From contig JAIRKX010000211.1 of assembly GCA_031259805.1 (NCBI GenBank), positions 1-14,874 of the forward strand: 14,874 nucleotides of DNA, written 5' to 3'. Under the pieces are notes generated by a model. The model did no database searches and was not told where the DNA came from. It was given only the letters and a program-made list of their open reading frames with translations. A program made the translations under genes and the position numbers. Below, piece by piece: positions 1 to 6,562 of the stretch (the stretch's first letter is position 1; each line of letters opens with the position of its first letter). This stretch comes from Prevotellaceae bacterium. Lineage in GTDB: Bacteria > Bacteroidota > Bacteroidia > Bacteroidales > UBA932.

Positions 1-2
1 TG

Positions 3-227
3 AACGGCGCTAATACCGGCCCGAAAATGGCTACCAATGTATTAAGCTACCTGCTGCATTCGGGCGTTTCGACAGTAGGCGCAAGCTTGACTACCATCCC
101 GCCGTCAGGCAACAAATTCAGGATCGACTGGGCGCCCAATAACACGCCGGGACTGTCCGGCAGGTTAATCGGCTTCTACGTCGTCGGCAACTCCGCCAGC
201 TATATTCCCGGCGTACCGGGCAACTGA
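3..227 (+). CDS. C-terminal part of an unrecognised protein (5' end outside window)
   Basis: The reading frame is open from the left edge (codons from base 3) to a TGA at 225-227, giving about 74 residues. No start inside the window needs to be used: the Met at base 27 is just an internal codon of the longer frame. The visible part is rich in Gly, Asn, Ser and Pro (for example GRLIGFYVVGNSASYIPGVP) with alternating hydrophobic residues. That suits the end of a beta-rich, possibly exported protein, but there is no motif I can assign to a family. A strong intrinsic terminator follows within about 30 bases, supporting this as a real gene end. Function unknown. Confidence 0.6.
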   Translation, partial: NGANTGPKMATNVLSYLLHSGVSTVGASLTTIPPSGNKFRIDWAPNNTPGLSGRLIGFYVVGNSASYIPGVPGN

Positions 228-253
228 TTTTAGCACGTTGTTTATTTTTTAAT

Positions 254-294
254 AAAGCTCCCCCGACAAACCGGTTTTGTCGGGGGGCTTTTTT
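254..294 (+). terminator. Rho-independent terminator after the first gene
   Basis: A long GC-rich stem (CCCCCGACAAA pairing with TTTGTCGGGGG, extended by AAAGC/GCTTT around a bulged T) closes on a small loop around CCGGT. It is followed by a run of six T. It begins about 27 bases after the stop codon of the leftmost gene and separates it from the rpsA transcription unit. The A tract before the stem means it may also work weakly on the other strand. Confidence 0.9.
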
Positions 295-461
295 GAATTA
301 GGAATTACGAATGACTTGTGCCGGTCGTAATGCCGTATCGAAAAAATCGAACGATTCCTTGAATGCAAGAACGTGTAGTTTTTTAAAGAGGAAAAATACC
401 GTTGCAAACTTCGTCCGAGGCAGTTTATAATGATGTAACAATAGGTGAAATGCAAAAAAGA

Positions 462-493
462 TTTTCGCCATTCAAAATAAAAATGTACCTTTG
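462..493 (+). promoter_or_regulatory. Putative Bacteroidota-type promoter of rpsA
   Basis: TACCTTTG at 486-493 matches the -7 element TAnnTTTG exactly. TTTT at 462-465, 20 bases upstream, is a one-mismatch match to the -33 TTTG. Transcription would start near 498, giving a leader of about 58 bases before the rpsA ATG. The first bases of that leader form a small hairpin, annotated separately. Confidence 0.6.
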
Positions 494-497
494 CCAT

Positions 498-512
498 CCC
501 TAAAAATTAGGG
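498..512 (+). promoter_or_regulatory. 5'-terminal hairpin in the rpsA leader
   Basis: CCCTAA, loop AAA, TTAGGG forms a perfect 6-bp stem that begins at the predicted transcription start and lies about 43 bases before the start codon. It may protect the mRNA 5' end or take part in control of S1 synthesis. S1 autoregulates its own mRNA in Escherichia coli, but nothing here shows that for this leader. Confidence 0.4.
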
Positions 513-555
513 TAATTAACATAATGTCTAACTTATTTATTAAAGAAAAAAATTT

Positions 556-2673
556 ATGTCAAAAGTAAACGAGGATGTAAACCTCCATGAACATGATGAT
601 GACATTGTCATCGCTAAAACAAATGAAGAAACAGAAGAATCAATTGTGGAAGACGCACCTGTTGAAGACGTATTACCGAAAAAGGAATACGTAAGCAATG
701 CGTCGGTAGATAACGATAAATTCGACTGGGACACGTATGAACAGGAAAAAGGGGTGTACGATATCGACAAATCGAAGATTGAGGACGAATACGAACAAAC
801 GCTTTCCAAAGTTATTGAAAACGACGTTGTCGAAGGCACGGTGGTGGTCTTAAACAAACGTGAAGTCATTATAAACATCGGCTATAAAAGCGAAGGTGTT
901 ATTAGTATCAGCGAATTCCGCTATAATCCGGAACTGGCTGTGGGTGACAAGGTAGAAGTGTATGTAGAAAATGCCGAAGACAAAAAGGGGCAACTTCTCC
1001 TTTCGCATAAAAAGGCGAGGGCCATCCGTTCGTGGGATCGTGTCAATCAGGCGCTGGAAAGCGGCGAAGTCGTCAAAGGCTACATCAAATGTCGCACGAA
1101 AGGCGGTATGATTGTTGATATATTCGGCATTGAAGCCTTCTTGCCCGGCTCGCAAATTGATGTGAAACCCATCCGCGATTACGAAGTTTATGTAAATAAA
1201 ACGATGGAATTTAAGGTTGTCAAAATCAATCATGAGTTCCGAAATGTTGTCGTATCGCATAAAGCCTTAATAGAAGCTGAACTGGAAGCGCAAAAAATCG
1301 AAATCATCAGCAAACTTGAAAAAGGACAAGTGCTTGAAGGAACGGTTAAGAATATCACTAATTATGGCGTATTTATTGACCTTGGCGGCGTAGATGGATT
1401 GATTCATATCACCGATTTGTCGTGGGGACGTATCAGCCATCCGGAAGAAATTGTCCAACTGGATCAAAAAATCAATGTCGTTATCCTTGATTTTGACGAT
1501 GCAAAGAAACGCATCGCACTTGGATTAAAACAATTGACACCGCATCCGTGGGATTCGTTGAGCCACGAACTGACTGTGGGCAGCAAAGTCAAAGGCCGCG
1601 TAGTGGTTATTGCCGACTATGGCGCATTTGTCGAAGTACAACCAGGCATCGAAGGCTTAATTCACGTATCGGAAATGTCATGGTCGCAACATTTGCGTAG
1701 CGCGCAGGATTTCCTGAAAGTGGACGAAGAAGTGGAAGCCGTTGTTCTGACACTCGACCACGAAGAACGCAAAATGTCTCTTGGTATCAAACAATTGAAA
1801 CCCGATCCATGGACGACTATTGCCGCTCGCTATACTGTAGGTTCGCGGCATCAGGCCAAAGTGCGTAACTTTACCAACTTTGGCGTCTTTGTCGAAATGG
1901 AAGAAGGTGTCGACGGCCTGGTGCATATTAGCGATTTGAGCTGGACGAAAAAAATCAAACACCCTGCTGAATTTACCTCGATCGGCGATACGCTTGAGGT
2001 CGTGGTGCTGGAAGTTGACCAGGACAATCGCCGCTTGAGCCTCGGCCATAAACAGCTTGAAGAAAATCCGTGGGATGTGTTTGAAACCATTTTTACACTT
2101 GATTCCGTCCACGAAGGCACCATTATTTCAATTGTCGACAAACACGCCAATATAGCGTTGCCGTATGGTGTCGAAGGTATAGCCAGCATCAAAAACCTGG
2201 CAAAGGAAAACGGCAAGACGGCTAAAGTAGATGAAAAGCTACCATTTAAAGTAATCGAATTCAACAAGGGCGCGAAACGCATAACCGTGTCGCATACCCG
2301 GACGTTTGAGGATGTCAAGAAAGAAGTCGAAGAAAAGGAAAAGATTCGGGAATCCGACTACACGCAAAAAGCCGTGAAAAAGTTGAAAGCGAATTTGGAA
2401 AAAACCACCTTGGGTGACATTAGTGAGTTGGCCGCGTTGAAAAGTGAAATGTCCGGCAAGCCCGCCGCGAAAGCCAAGAAAAGCGAATATCCGGCAGCAG
2501 CCGCTTCGTTAATCGCTTCGGAACCGTCGCCTGATGTGCCGTCGGAGGTAGAACCCGATCCGATAGTAGCGTCTGAGCCGGTGATAGAATCCGAAATAGT
2601 AGTCGAACCGGAACAATCGGCAGAAAGCGACCCGTCGATAGAAGACACGCAAGACATGGAAAGCGAGCAATAG
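556..2673 (+). CDS. rpsA: 30S ribosomal protein S1
   Basis: Ribosomal protein S1 binds single-stranded, U-rich mRNA and helps dock it on the 30S subunit. Six S1 (OB-fold) repeats can be read in the 705 residues, at roughly 90-153, 170-237, 257-327, 342-413, 427-500 and 515-583. Repeats 3-5 carry the typical signatures YGVFIDLGGVDGLIH, YGAFVEVQPGIEGLIH and FGVFVEMEEGVDGLVH. An acidic N-terminal region of about 85 residues and a charged C-terminal part flank them. The last 50 or so residues are a Pro/Glu/Ser-rich low-complexity tail that seems long for the family. The ATG at 556 follows an A-rich stretch rather than a Shine-Dalgarno, as is normal for Bacteroidota. A promoter-like sequence lies 62 bases upstream. 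rnz follows after 87 bases on the same strand. Confidence 0.97.
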   Translation: MSKVNEDVNLHEHDDDIVIAKTNEETEESIVEDAPVEDVLPKKEYVSNASVDNDKFDWDTYEQEKGVYDIDKSKIEDEYEQTLSKVIENDVVEGTVVVLNKREVIINIGYKSEGVISISEFRYNPELAVGDKVEVYVENAEDKKGQLLLSHKKARAIRSWDRVNQALESGEVVKGYIKCRTKGGMIVDIFGIEAFLPGSQIDVKPIRDYEVYVNKTMEFKVVKINHEFRNVVVSHKALIEAELEAQKIEIISKLEKGQVLEGTVKNITNYGVFIDLGGVDGLIHITDLSWGRISHPEEIVQLDQKINVVILDFDDAKKRIALGLKQLTPHPWDSLSHELTVGSKVKGRVVVIADYGAFVEVQPGIEGLIHVSEMSWSQHLRSAQDFLKVDEEVEAVVLTLDHEERKMSLGIKQLKPDPWTTIAARYTVGSRHQAKVRNFTNFGVFVEMEEGVDGLVHISDLSWTKKIKHPAEFTSIGDTLEVVVLEVDQDNRRLSLGHKQLEENPWDVFETIFTLDSVHEGTIISIVDKHANIALPYGVEGIASIKNLAKENGKTAKVDEKLPFKVIEFNKGAKRITVSHTRTFEDVKKEVEEKEKIRESDYTQKAVKKLKANLEKTTLGDISELAALKSEMSGKPAAKAKKSEYPAAAASLIASEPSPDVPSEVEPDPIVASEPVIESEIVVEPEQSAESDPSIEDTQDMESEQ

Positions 2674-2760
2674 CCAATTCGGCGAGGATTTTCGAGAGAA
2701 GCCCGCAAGCCGTTGTCGCTCGTTGCCGGCGCTGTCTGGCACACGCACAGGAGTTTTAAT

Positions 2761-3681
2761 ATGTCGTTTGAAGTTACCATACTGGGTAGTCGATCGGCTT
2801 TACCGATTAAAAATCATTTTCCAACCGCTCAAGTACTGCACATACAAGAGCAGTTATTTTTAATTGACTGCGGCGAGGGCGCTCAAATGCAATTGTTGCG
2901 TGCCGGATTGTCGTTGCTGCGGATTCAGGCAGTATTCATTTCTCATTTACACGGCGATCATCTGTTTGGACTCTTCGGACTACTTTCCACAATGAGTATG
3001 CTGGGACGTAAGAGCGAATTGCCGATCTATGCGCCGCCGCCGATGAAAAACGTGCTGCGCGACCATTTGTATTATTTTGGCGACGGCATGATGTATCAAC
3101 CGGTCGTGCACCATATCCCAACCGACAGTCCCGCGCTTATATACGAGGATAAAGCGATGACCGTTCATACTGTCCCGCTCAGGCATCGCGTGCCGACGAG
3201 CGGTTTCCTGTTCCGCGAAAAAACGCCACCGCGGAATGTACACAAATATCTGATTGCACAGTACCGGTTATCCGTAAACGAAATCGTACAATTGAAAAAC
3301 GGCGCGGATATTACCCGGCCCGACGGCGAGTCGTTGAAAAACGAAACGATGACTTACCTGCCCTATACTCCCTGCGCATACGCCTATTGCAGCGACACAC
3401 AATTTTCGGAGGATGTCATTGAGCAGGTACGCGGTGTCGATTTGCTCTACCACGAAGCGACTTTCCAGTCCGACCGGGCTGAATTAGCGCGGCAAACCAT
3501 GCACGCTACTGCCGCCGACGCCGCTACCGTAGCGAAACAAGCCGCCGTAAAAAAACTCCTGATCGGACACTTCTCCTCGCGCTATCCTTCGTCCGACGGC
3601 TTCCTGCATGAAGCGCAAGCCATTTTTCCCAATACGGAAATCGGACAGGAATTGGAAACCTACCGCATTTCGCCGCCATGA
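2761..3681 (+). CDS. rnz: Ribonuclease Z (tRNA 3'-end endonuclease)
   Basis: RNase Z cleaves tRNA precursors just after the discriminator base to remove 3' trailers. It is a beta-lactamase-fold zinc phosphodiesterase. The 306-residue protein has the signature SHLHGDH (His62, His64, Asp66, His67). The remaining expected metal ligands are present: His142 (LRHRVP), Asp212 (CSDT) and His270 (LIGHFSSRY). The HATAADAA segment near 248 matches the conserved region before the last ligand. The frame is open upstream to another start at 2713, but ATG 2761 is preferred because AGGAG lies at 2749-2753 and the protein then begins directly with the first beta strand (MSFEVTILGSRSA). Length is normal for the short bacterial form. 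Its stop overlaps the start of the comF gene (ATGA). Confidence 0.96.
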   Translation: MSFEVTILGSRSALPIKNHFPTAQVLHIQEQLFLIDCGEGAQMQLLRAGLSLLRIQAVFISHLHGDHLFGLFGLLSTMSMLGRKSELPIYAPPPMKNVLRDHLYYFGDGMMYQPVVHHIPTDSPALIYEDKAMTVHTVPLRHRVPTSGFLFREKTPPRNVHKYLIAQYRLSVNEIVQLKNGADITRPDGESLKNETMTYLPYTPCAYAYCSDTQFSEDVIEQVRGVDLLYHEATFQSDRAELARQTMHATAADAATVAKQAAVKKLLIGHFSSRYPSSDGFLHEAQAIFPNTEIGQELETYRISPP

Positions 3682-4382
3682 AATGGTCGTTGATCGTACG
3701 AAGTTTTTTTGGGTTACTGTATCCTAAGCTATGCGAGGCGTGCGGAACGACACTGAATACCTACGAAGAGGTATTATGCCTTCGATGCCTGGGCCGCCTG
3801 CCGCGCACCAACTTCTGGAATGAGCCGGATAATCCGGTAGAGCAGACATTCTGGGGACGTGTGCCGATAGAACATGGCTGCGCCTTGTTTCCGTTCGTCA
3901 GGGGAAGCCGCTACCGCAAATTGATACACAGCCTGAAATATCACGGCAAATGGGAAGTCGGCATCATGCTTGGGGGACTGTTGGGACAGGAACTGAAAAA
4001 ATCCCCGTTCTATCAAACCGTCGACACGATTGTGCCCGTGCCGCTGCACCCGAAAAAGCTACATATGCGCGGCTACAATCAGTGCGAACAAATTGCTATC
4101 GGCATTGCGCGGGTTACCGGTTGGGCGGTCAATACTACCTCGCTGTCTCGACGGATTTTCACCAATACGCAAACTCGCCGCAGATCGCGAATAAACCGCT
4201 GGGAGAATGTATCGGAAGTCTTTTACTTAAGCGACCCCGACGCCCTGAAAAACAAACATGTCTTGTTAGTCGACGATGTACTCACTTCCGGCTCTACGCT
4301 GGATGCATGCGCCACCCAACTGCAAAAAGTCGAAGGATGTAAAATAAGCATCGCCGTGCTGTCATACGTGAGGAGAAATTAG
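3678..4382 (+). CDS. comF: ComF-family phosphoribosyltransferase-like protein
   Basis: This 234-residue protein has the layout of the ComF/GntX family. An N-terminal zinc-ribbon-like part has Cys19-x2-Cys22 and Cys34-x2-Cys37. A type I phosphoribosyltransferase domain follows, with IVPVPLHPKKLHMRGYNQ around 118-135 and the PRPP-binding motif VLLVDDVLTSGST at 195-207. In competent bacteria ComF proteins act in DNA uptake. In many others the role is unknown, so competence should not be assumed here. The start codon overlaps the rnz stop by four bases (ATGA), which points to translational coupling and one operon. The family assignment is secure, the substrate is not. Confidence 0.9.
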   Translation: MKWSLIVRSFFGLLYPKLCEACGTTLNTYEEVLCLRCLGRLPRTNFWNEPDNPVEQTFWGRVPIEHGCALFPFVRGSRYRKLIHSLKYHGKWEVGIMLGGLLGQELKKSPFYQTVDTIVPVPLHPKKLHMRGYNQCEQIAIGIARVTGWAVNTTSLSRRIFTNTQTRRRSRINRWENVSEVFYLSDPDALKNKHVLLVDDVLTSGSTLDACATQLQKVEGCKISIAVLSYVRRN

Positions 4383-4428
4383 AAATTGGCAACAAGTGAG
4401 CAGCAAACAAGCAACTCAACAACGAAGC

Positions 4429-5667
4429 ATGTTAATACGAAACATAAAGAAATTAGTAGCGGTTGAGACGCATCCGCGAACGAAGCTATCCGGCGCTGAT
4501 ATGGCAACACTGACTTGCATTGATGACGCGTTTTTGCTGATTAAGGACGGATGGATTGCCGACTTCGGGGAAATGAAAGACGCGACGTACGACGACCTGC
4601 CAGTGATCGACGCGACAGGACGGATGGTATTCCCGTCGTTTTGCGACGCGCACACGCATCTGGTATACGCCGGAAGCCGCGAAATAGAATACATGGACAA
4701 AATCCGGGGACTGTCGTACGAAGAGATTGCCCGGCGCGGCGGCGGCATTCTAAACTCCGTGAAACACCTGCACGATACCGACGAAGAGGAATTATACCGA
4801 CAGGCATCTACACGTGCGGAGGAAATCATAGCCTTGGGAACAGGCGCTGTAGAAATCAAAAGCGGTTACGGCTTGTGCCCGGAGGACGAATTGAAAATGC
4901 TGCGCGTCATCCGGCGACTGAAGGAAAGCACCCCGTTGACTATCCGTGCTACATTTTTGGGAGCGCACGCCATACCCGAAGAATATGCCGGCAGGCGAAC
5001 CGACTATGTCGATAGCATCATCAACGAGATGCTGCCGCCGATTGCCGCCGAAGAACTGGCCGACTATGTAGATGTATTCTGCGAGCATGGGTTCTTTACG
5101 GTCGAAGACACGGAACGCATCCTGATGGCGGCGCTCAAATACGGCTTTGGAGTGAAGGTGCATGCCAATCAACTCGCGTGTTCGGGAGGCATTCAGACCG
5201 GCGTTAAATACGGCGCAGTGTCGGTTGATCACCTCGATTTCACCGGCGACGAAGAAATCGCTTGCCTGCAAAACACCGACACGATGCCGGTATTACTACC
5301 CGGCTCTAACTTCTTTTTATCCGTACCCTATCCACCCGCACGCACTATGATCGACGCGGGTTTGCCGGTAGCATTAGCCTCCAATTACAACCCCGGCTCA
5401 TCGCCGTCGGGCGACATGCGATTTATACTGTCGCTGGCCTGCATCCAAATGCGGATGACGCCCGAAGAAGCCATCCATGCCGCCACCCTCAACGGCGCTT
5501 ATGCCGCAGGACTAAGCGACACCCACGGCAGCATCGCCCGCGGAAAAGTCGCCAATATATTTATCACAAAACCCATCCCCACGATCGAATACATCCCTTA
5601 CGCCTTCACCACCCCCTTAGTCGACACAGTAATCCTGAACGGAAAAATAGTGAAGCGCAAAGCATAA
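4429..5667 (+). CDS. hutI: Imidazolonepropionase with an altered metal ligand
   Basis: HutI hydrolyses 4-imidazolone-5-propanoate to N-formimidoyl-L-glutamate in histidine breakdown. It is a cytosolic amidohydrolase with one metal ion. The protein (412 residues from ATG 4429) has DAHTHL (His75, His77), FLGAHA, VFCEHGFF, VKVHANQLA (His245) and SVDHLD (His268), all expected. The fourth metal ligand is normally Asp in a (T/S)D(F/Y)NPGS motif. Here the motif reads SNYNPGS, so the ligand is Asn319 (codon AAT, 5383-5385), one base change away from Asp. The frame stays open to a GTG at 4396, but ATG 4429 gives the usual N-terminus (MLIRNIKKLV) and the stretch before it resembles the repeat-rich spacer. 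No other hut gene is in the window. The gene is intact along its length, so activity is uncertain rather than excluded. Confidence 0.93.
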   Translation: MLIRNIKKLVAVETHPRTKLSGADMATLTCIDDAFLLIKDGWIADFGEMKDATYDDLPVIDATGRMVFPSFCDAHTHLVYAGSREIEYMDKIRGLSYEEIARRGGGILNSVKHLHDTDEEELYRQASTRAEEIIALGTGAVEIKSGYGLCPEDELKMLRVIRRLKESTPLTIRATFLGAHAIPEEYAGRRTDYVDSIINEMLPPIAAEELADYVDVFCEHGFFTVEDTERILMAALKYGFGVKVHANQLACSGGIQTGVKYGAVSVDHLDFTGDEEIACLQNTDTMPVLLPGSNFFLSVPYPPARTMIDAGLPVALASNYNPGSSPSGDMRFILSLACIQMRMTPEEAIHAATLNGAYAAGLSDTHGSIARGKVANIFITKPIPTIEYIPYAFTTPLVDTVILNGKIVKRKA

Positions 5668-5811
5668 AAATATACCCCGTGCCTTTTACCTACCCGGCGT
5701 CACGTCGGATCTACCTCCTTTTAGCGCATCGAAAAACCTCTTTTTCCGAGTGTTGATAAGAGTATTCCGGTGCTCCTTGTGCCCCCTGAAATTTTTACAA
5801 AATCCCCCATT

Positions 5812-5857
5812 TGACGTAGTAAAATTGTACCCTTTCTTTCTCGATGACGTAGTAAAA
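5812..5857 (+). repeat. Two 13-bp direct repeats upstream of a promoter (candidate activator sites)
   Basis: TGACGTAGTAAAA occurs at 5812-5824 and again, identical, at 5845-5857. The 33-bp period is about three helical turns, so both copies face the same side of the DNA. The second copy ends 13 bases before the -33 TTTG of the promoter at 5871-5902. Relative to a start near 5907 the copies are centred near -56 and -89, which suits a transcriptional activator. The regulator is not identifiable from the sequence. Confidence 0.5.
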
Positions 5858-5870
5858 AGCAGGTCGAAAT

Positions 5871-5902
5871 TTTGGTAATTATGTAAAGAATACATAAATT
5901 TG
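5871..5902 (+). promoter_or_regulatory. Consensus Bacteroidota promoter pointing into the inverted-repeat segment
   Basis: TTTG (5871-5874), exactly 20 bases, then TAAATTTG (5895-5902) matches the full TTTG-N20-TAnnTTTG consensus. Transcription would begin near 5907 and enter the 373-bp inverted-repeat segment 18 bases later. There is no plausible plus-strand ORF downstream before the convergent minus-strand gene, so the product would be non-coding. Confidence 0.6.
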
Positions 5903-5924
5903 CCGCGTCGTAAATATTAACCGG

Positions 5925-6297
5925 TTTTGATTAAATTAGTGAGTTAATCAAAATCCCTTTTTTCTTTTTCCACTCCCTCATTTTTAATTTCTTCTGCTGT
6001 CCGGCGTTCGTTTTTTCTCCGGCGTTTTGTTTTGTTTACTTCATTTTTATAATCTCCTTATATCTCTCTACTTACTCTTCGCCATTTTTTTAAAATGCAC
6101 ATTCATTCTTCCCCTTATTCGTCCCCCGTTTTTTGCCTTTCAACGCTTTGGTTTCACATCTATTAGGGCAACCTAAACAAGCTCGTTTTTCCCTCGATTC
6201 TTCCCCCAATTCGTCTCTCTGTGCAAAAGCGGCAGTGCTATCTCCTGATTCTCAGTCGTTGCAATTTTTAAAAATTAACTCACTAATTTAATCAAAA
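5925..6297. repeat. 373-bp segment bounded by perfect 24-bp inverted repeats; candidate ncRNA locus or small mobile element
   Basis: The left arm (5925-5948, starting TTTTGATTAAATTAGTGAG) and the right arm (6274-6297, ending CTCACTAATTTAATCAAAA) are exact reverse complements over 24 bases. The left arm also sits in its own hairpin, TTTTGATTAA/TTAATCAAAA around a 9-base loop (5925-5953). The 325-base core is about 71% pyrimidine on the plus strand by hand count. It contains a 9-bp direct repeat TCCGGCGTT (6000-6008, 6018-6026) and a TTAGG-GCAA-CCTAA hairpin with a GNRA-type loop (6163-6176). No ORF of useful size is present on either strand and no obvious target-site duplication flanks the arms. 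Consensus promoters point inward from both sides. Possible identities are a long-stemmed non-coding RNA, a MITE-like element, or a recombinase-invertible segment. I cannot match it to a known RNA family. Confidence 0.55.
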
Positions 6298-6322
6298 ATC
6301 ACAGGTGTCAAAGAAGCGATGA

Positions 6323-6354
6323 CAAAGGTATGCTTTTTCTAAAAACCGACCAAA
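6323..6354 (-). promoter_or_regulatory. Consensus Bacteroidota promoter on the minus strand pointing into the inverted-repeat segment
   Basis: Read on the minus strand, TTTG (6354-6351), 20 bases, then TACCTTTG (6330-6323) is an exact match to TTTG-N20-TAnnTTTG. Its -7 element is identical to that of rpsA. Transcription would begin near 6318 and pass leftward through the right arm at 6297. The transcript would be purine-rich and antisense to the one from the left promoter. Only tiny ORFs lie ahead, such as a 12-codon one starting MNVHFKKMAKSK, so a coding role is unlikely. Confidence 0.6.
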
Positions 6355-6400
6355 AAAATGTGTAAAAAAACAGGGGCGGTAATAATTGTTAATTGTGTTG

Positions 6401-6484
6401 CGTCAGGGAGGAGATTCCTCCGCTGCGTGGAGCCTGCCCCGAGCGTAGCGTGGGGGTTCCTCGCGCACTCCTGTCGGAATGACG
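6401..6484. repeat. GC-rich palindromic intergenic element, probably a dispersed repeat
   Basis: The block runs from CGTCA to TGACG (5-bp terminal inverted repeat). It contains the hairpin GGAGGA-GAT-TCCTCC (6408-6422) and the motifs GAGCGTAGCGTGGGG and TCGGAATGACG. It is much richer in GC than the AT-rich DNA to its left. Sequences of this style (a GAGATTCCTC start, GAGCGTAGCG, and a GGAATGACG end) occur as dispersed non-coding repeats in several unrelated bacterial genomes. With one copy in the window the assignment rests on resemblance. It may also help end transcription of the minus-strand gene at 6563. Confidence 0.5.
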
Positions 6485-6562
6485 GCCGCTTTTGAAGGGA
6501 GAGAGGAGCGGTTGGGCGGCGCATGGGTGTGTGGGCGTTCGTTGTTCATTGCAATTAGATTA

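Noticed and set aside
249..497. Minus-strand ORF of 82 codons upstream of rpsA
   Set aside because: It spans the terminator and the rpsA promoter, and no family resemblance is seen.
1851..2318. Long minus-strand ORFs within rpsA
   Set aside because: The plus strand encodes S1 domains without interruption; the opposite frames are by-products of its codon use.
4396..4428. GTG start of hutI eleven codons upstream
   Set aside because: The added residues (Ser/Lys/Gln-rich) match no HutI N-terminus I know and lie in repeat-like spacer; ATG 4429 is favoured, though not proven.
5686..5895. Minus-strand ORF of 69 codons after hutI
   Set aside because: It overlaps the promoter and direct repeats of the left side, has no recognisable domain or start signal, and its composition follows the AT-rich spacer.
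5925..6297. tmRNA, RNase P RNA, SRP RNA or 6S RNA
   Set aside because: I looked for the hallmark tmRNA 5' sequence, the RNase P GAAAGTCC core and the SRP loop and did not find them; the 24-bp closing stem and pyrimidine-rich core do not fit these families.
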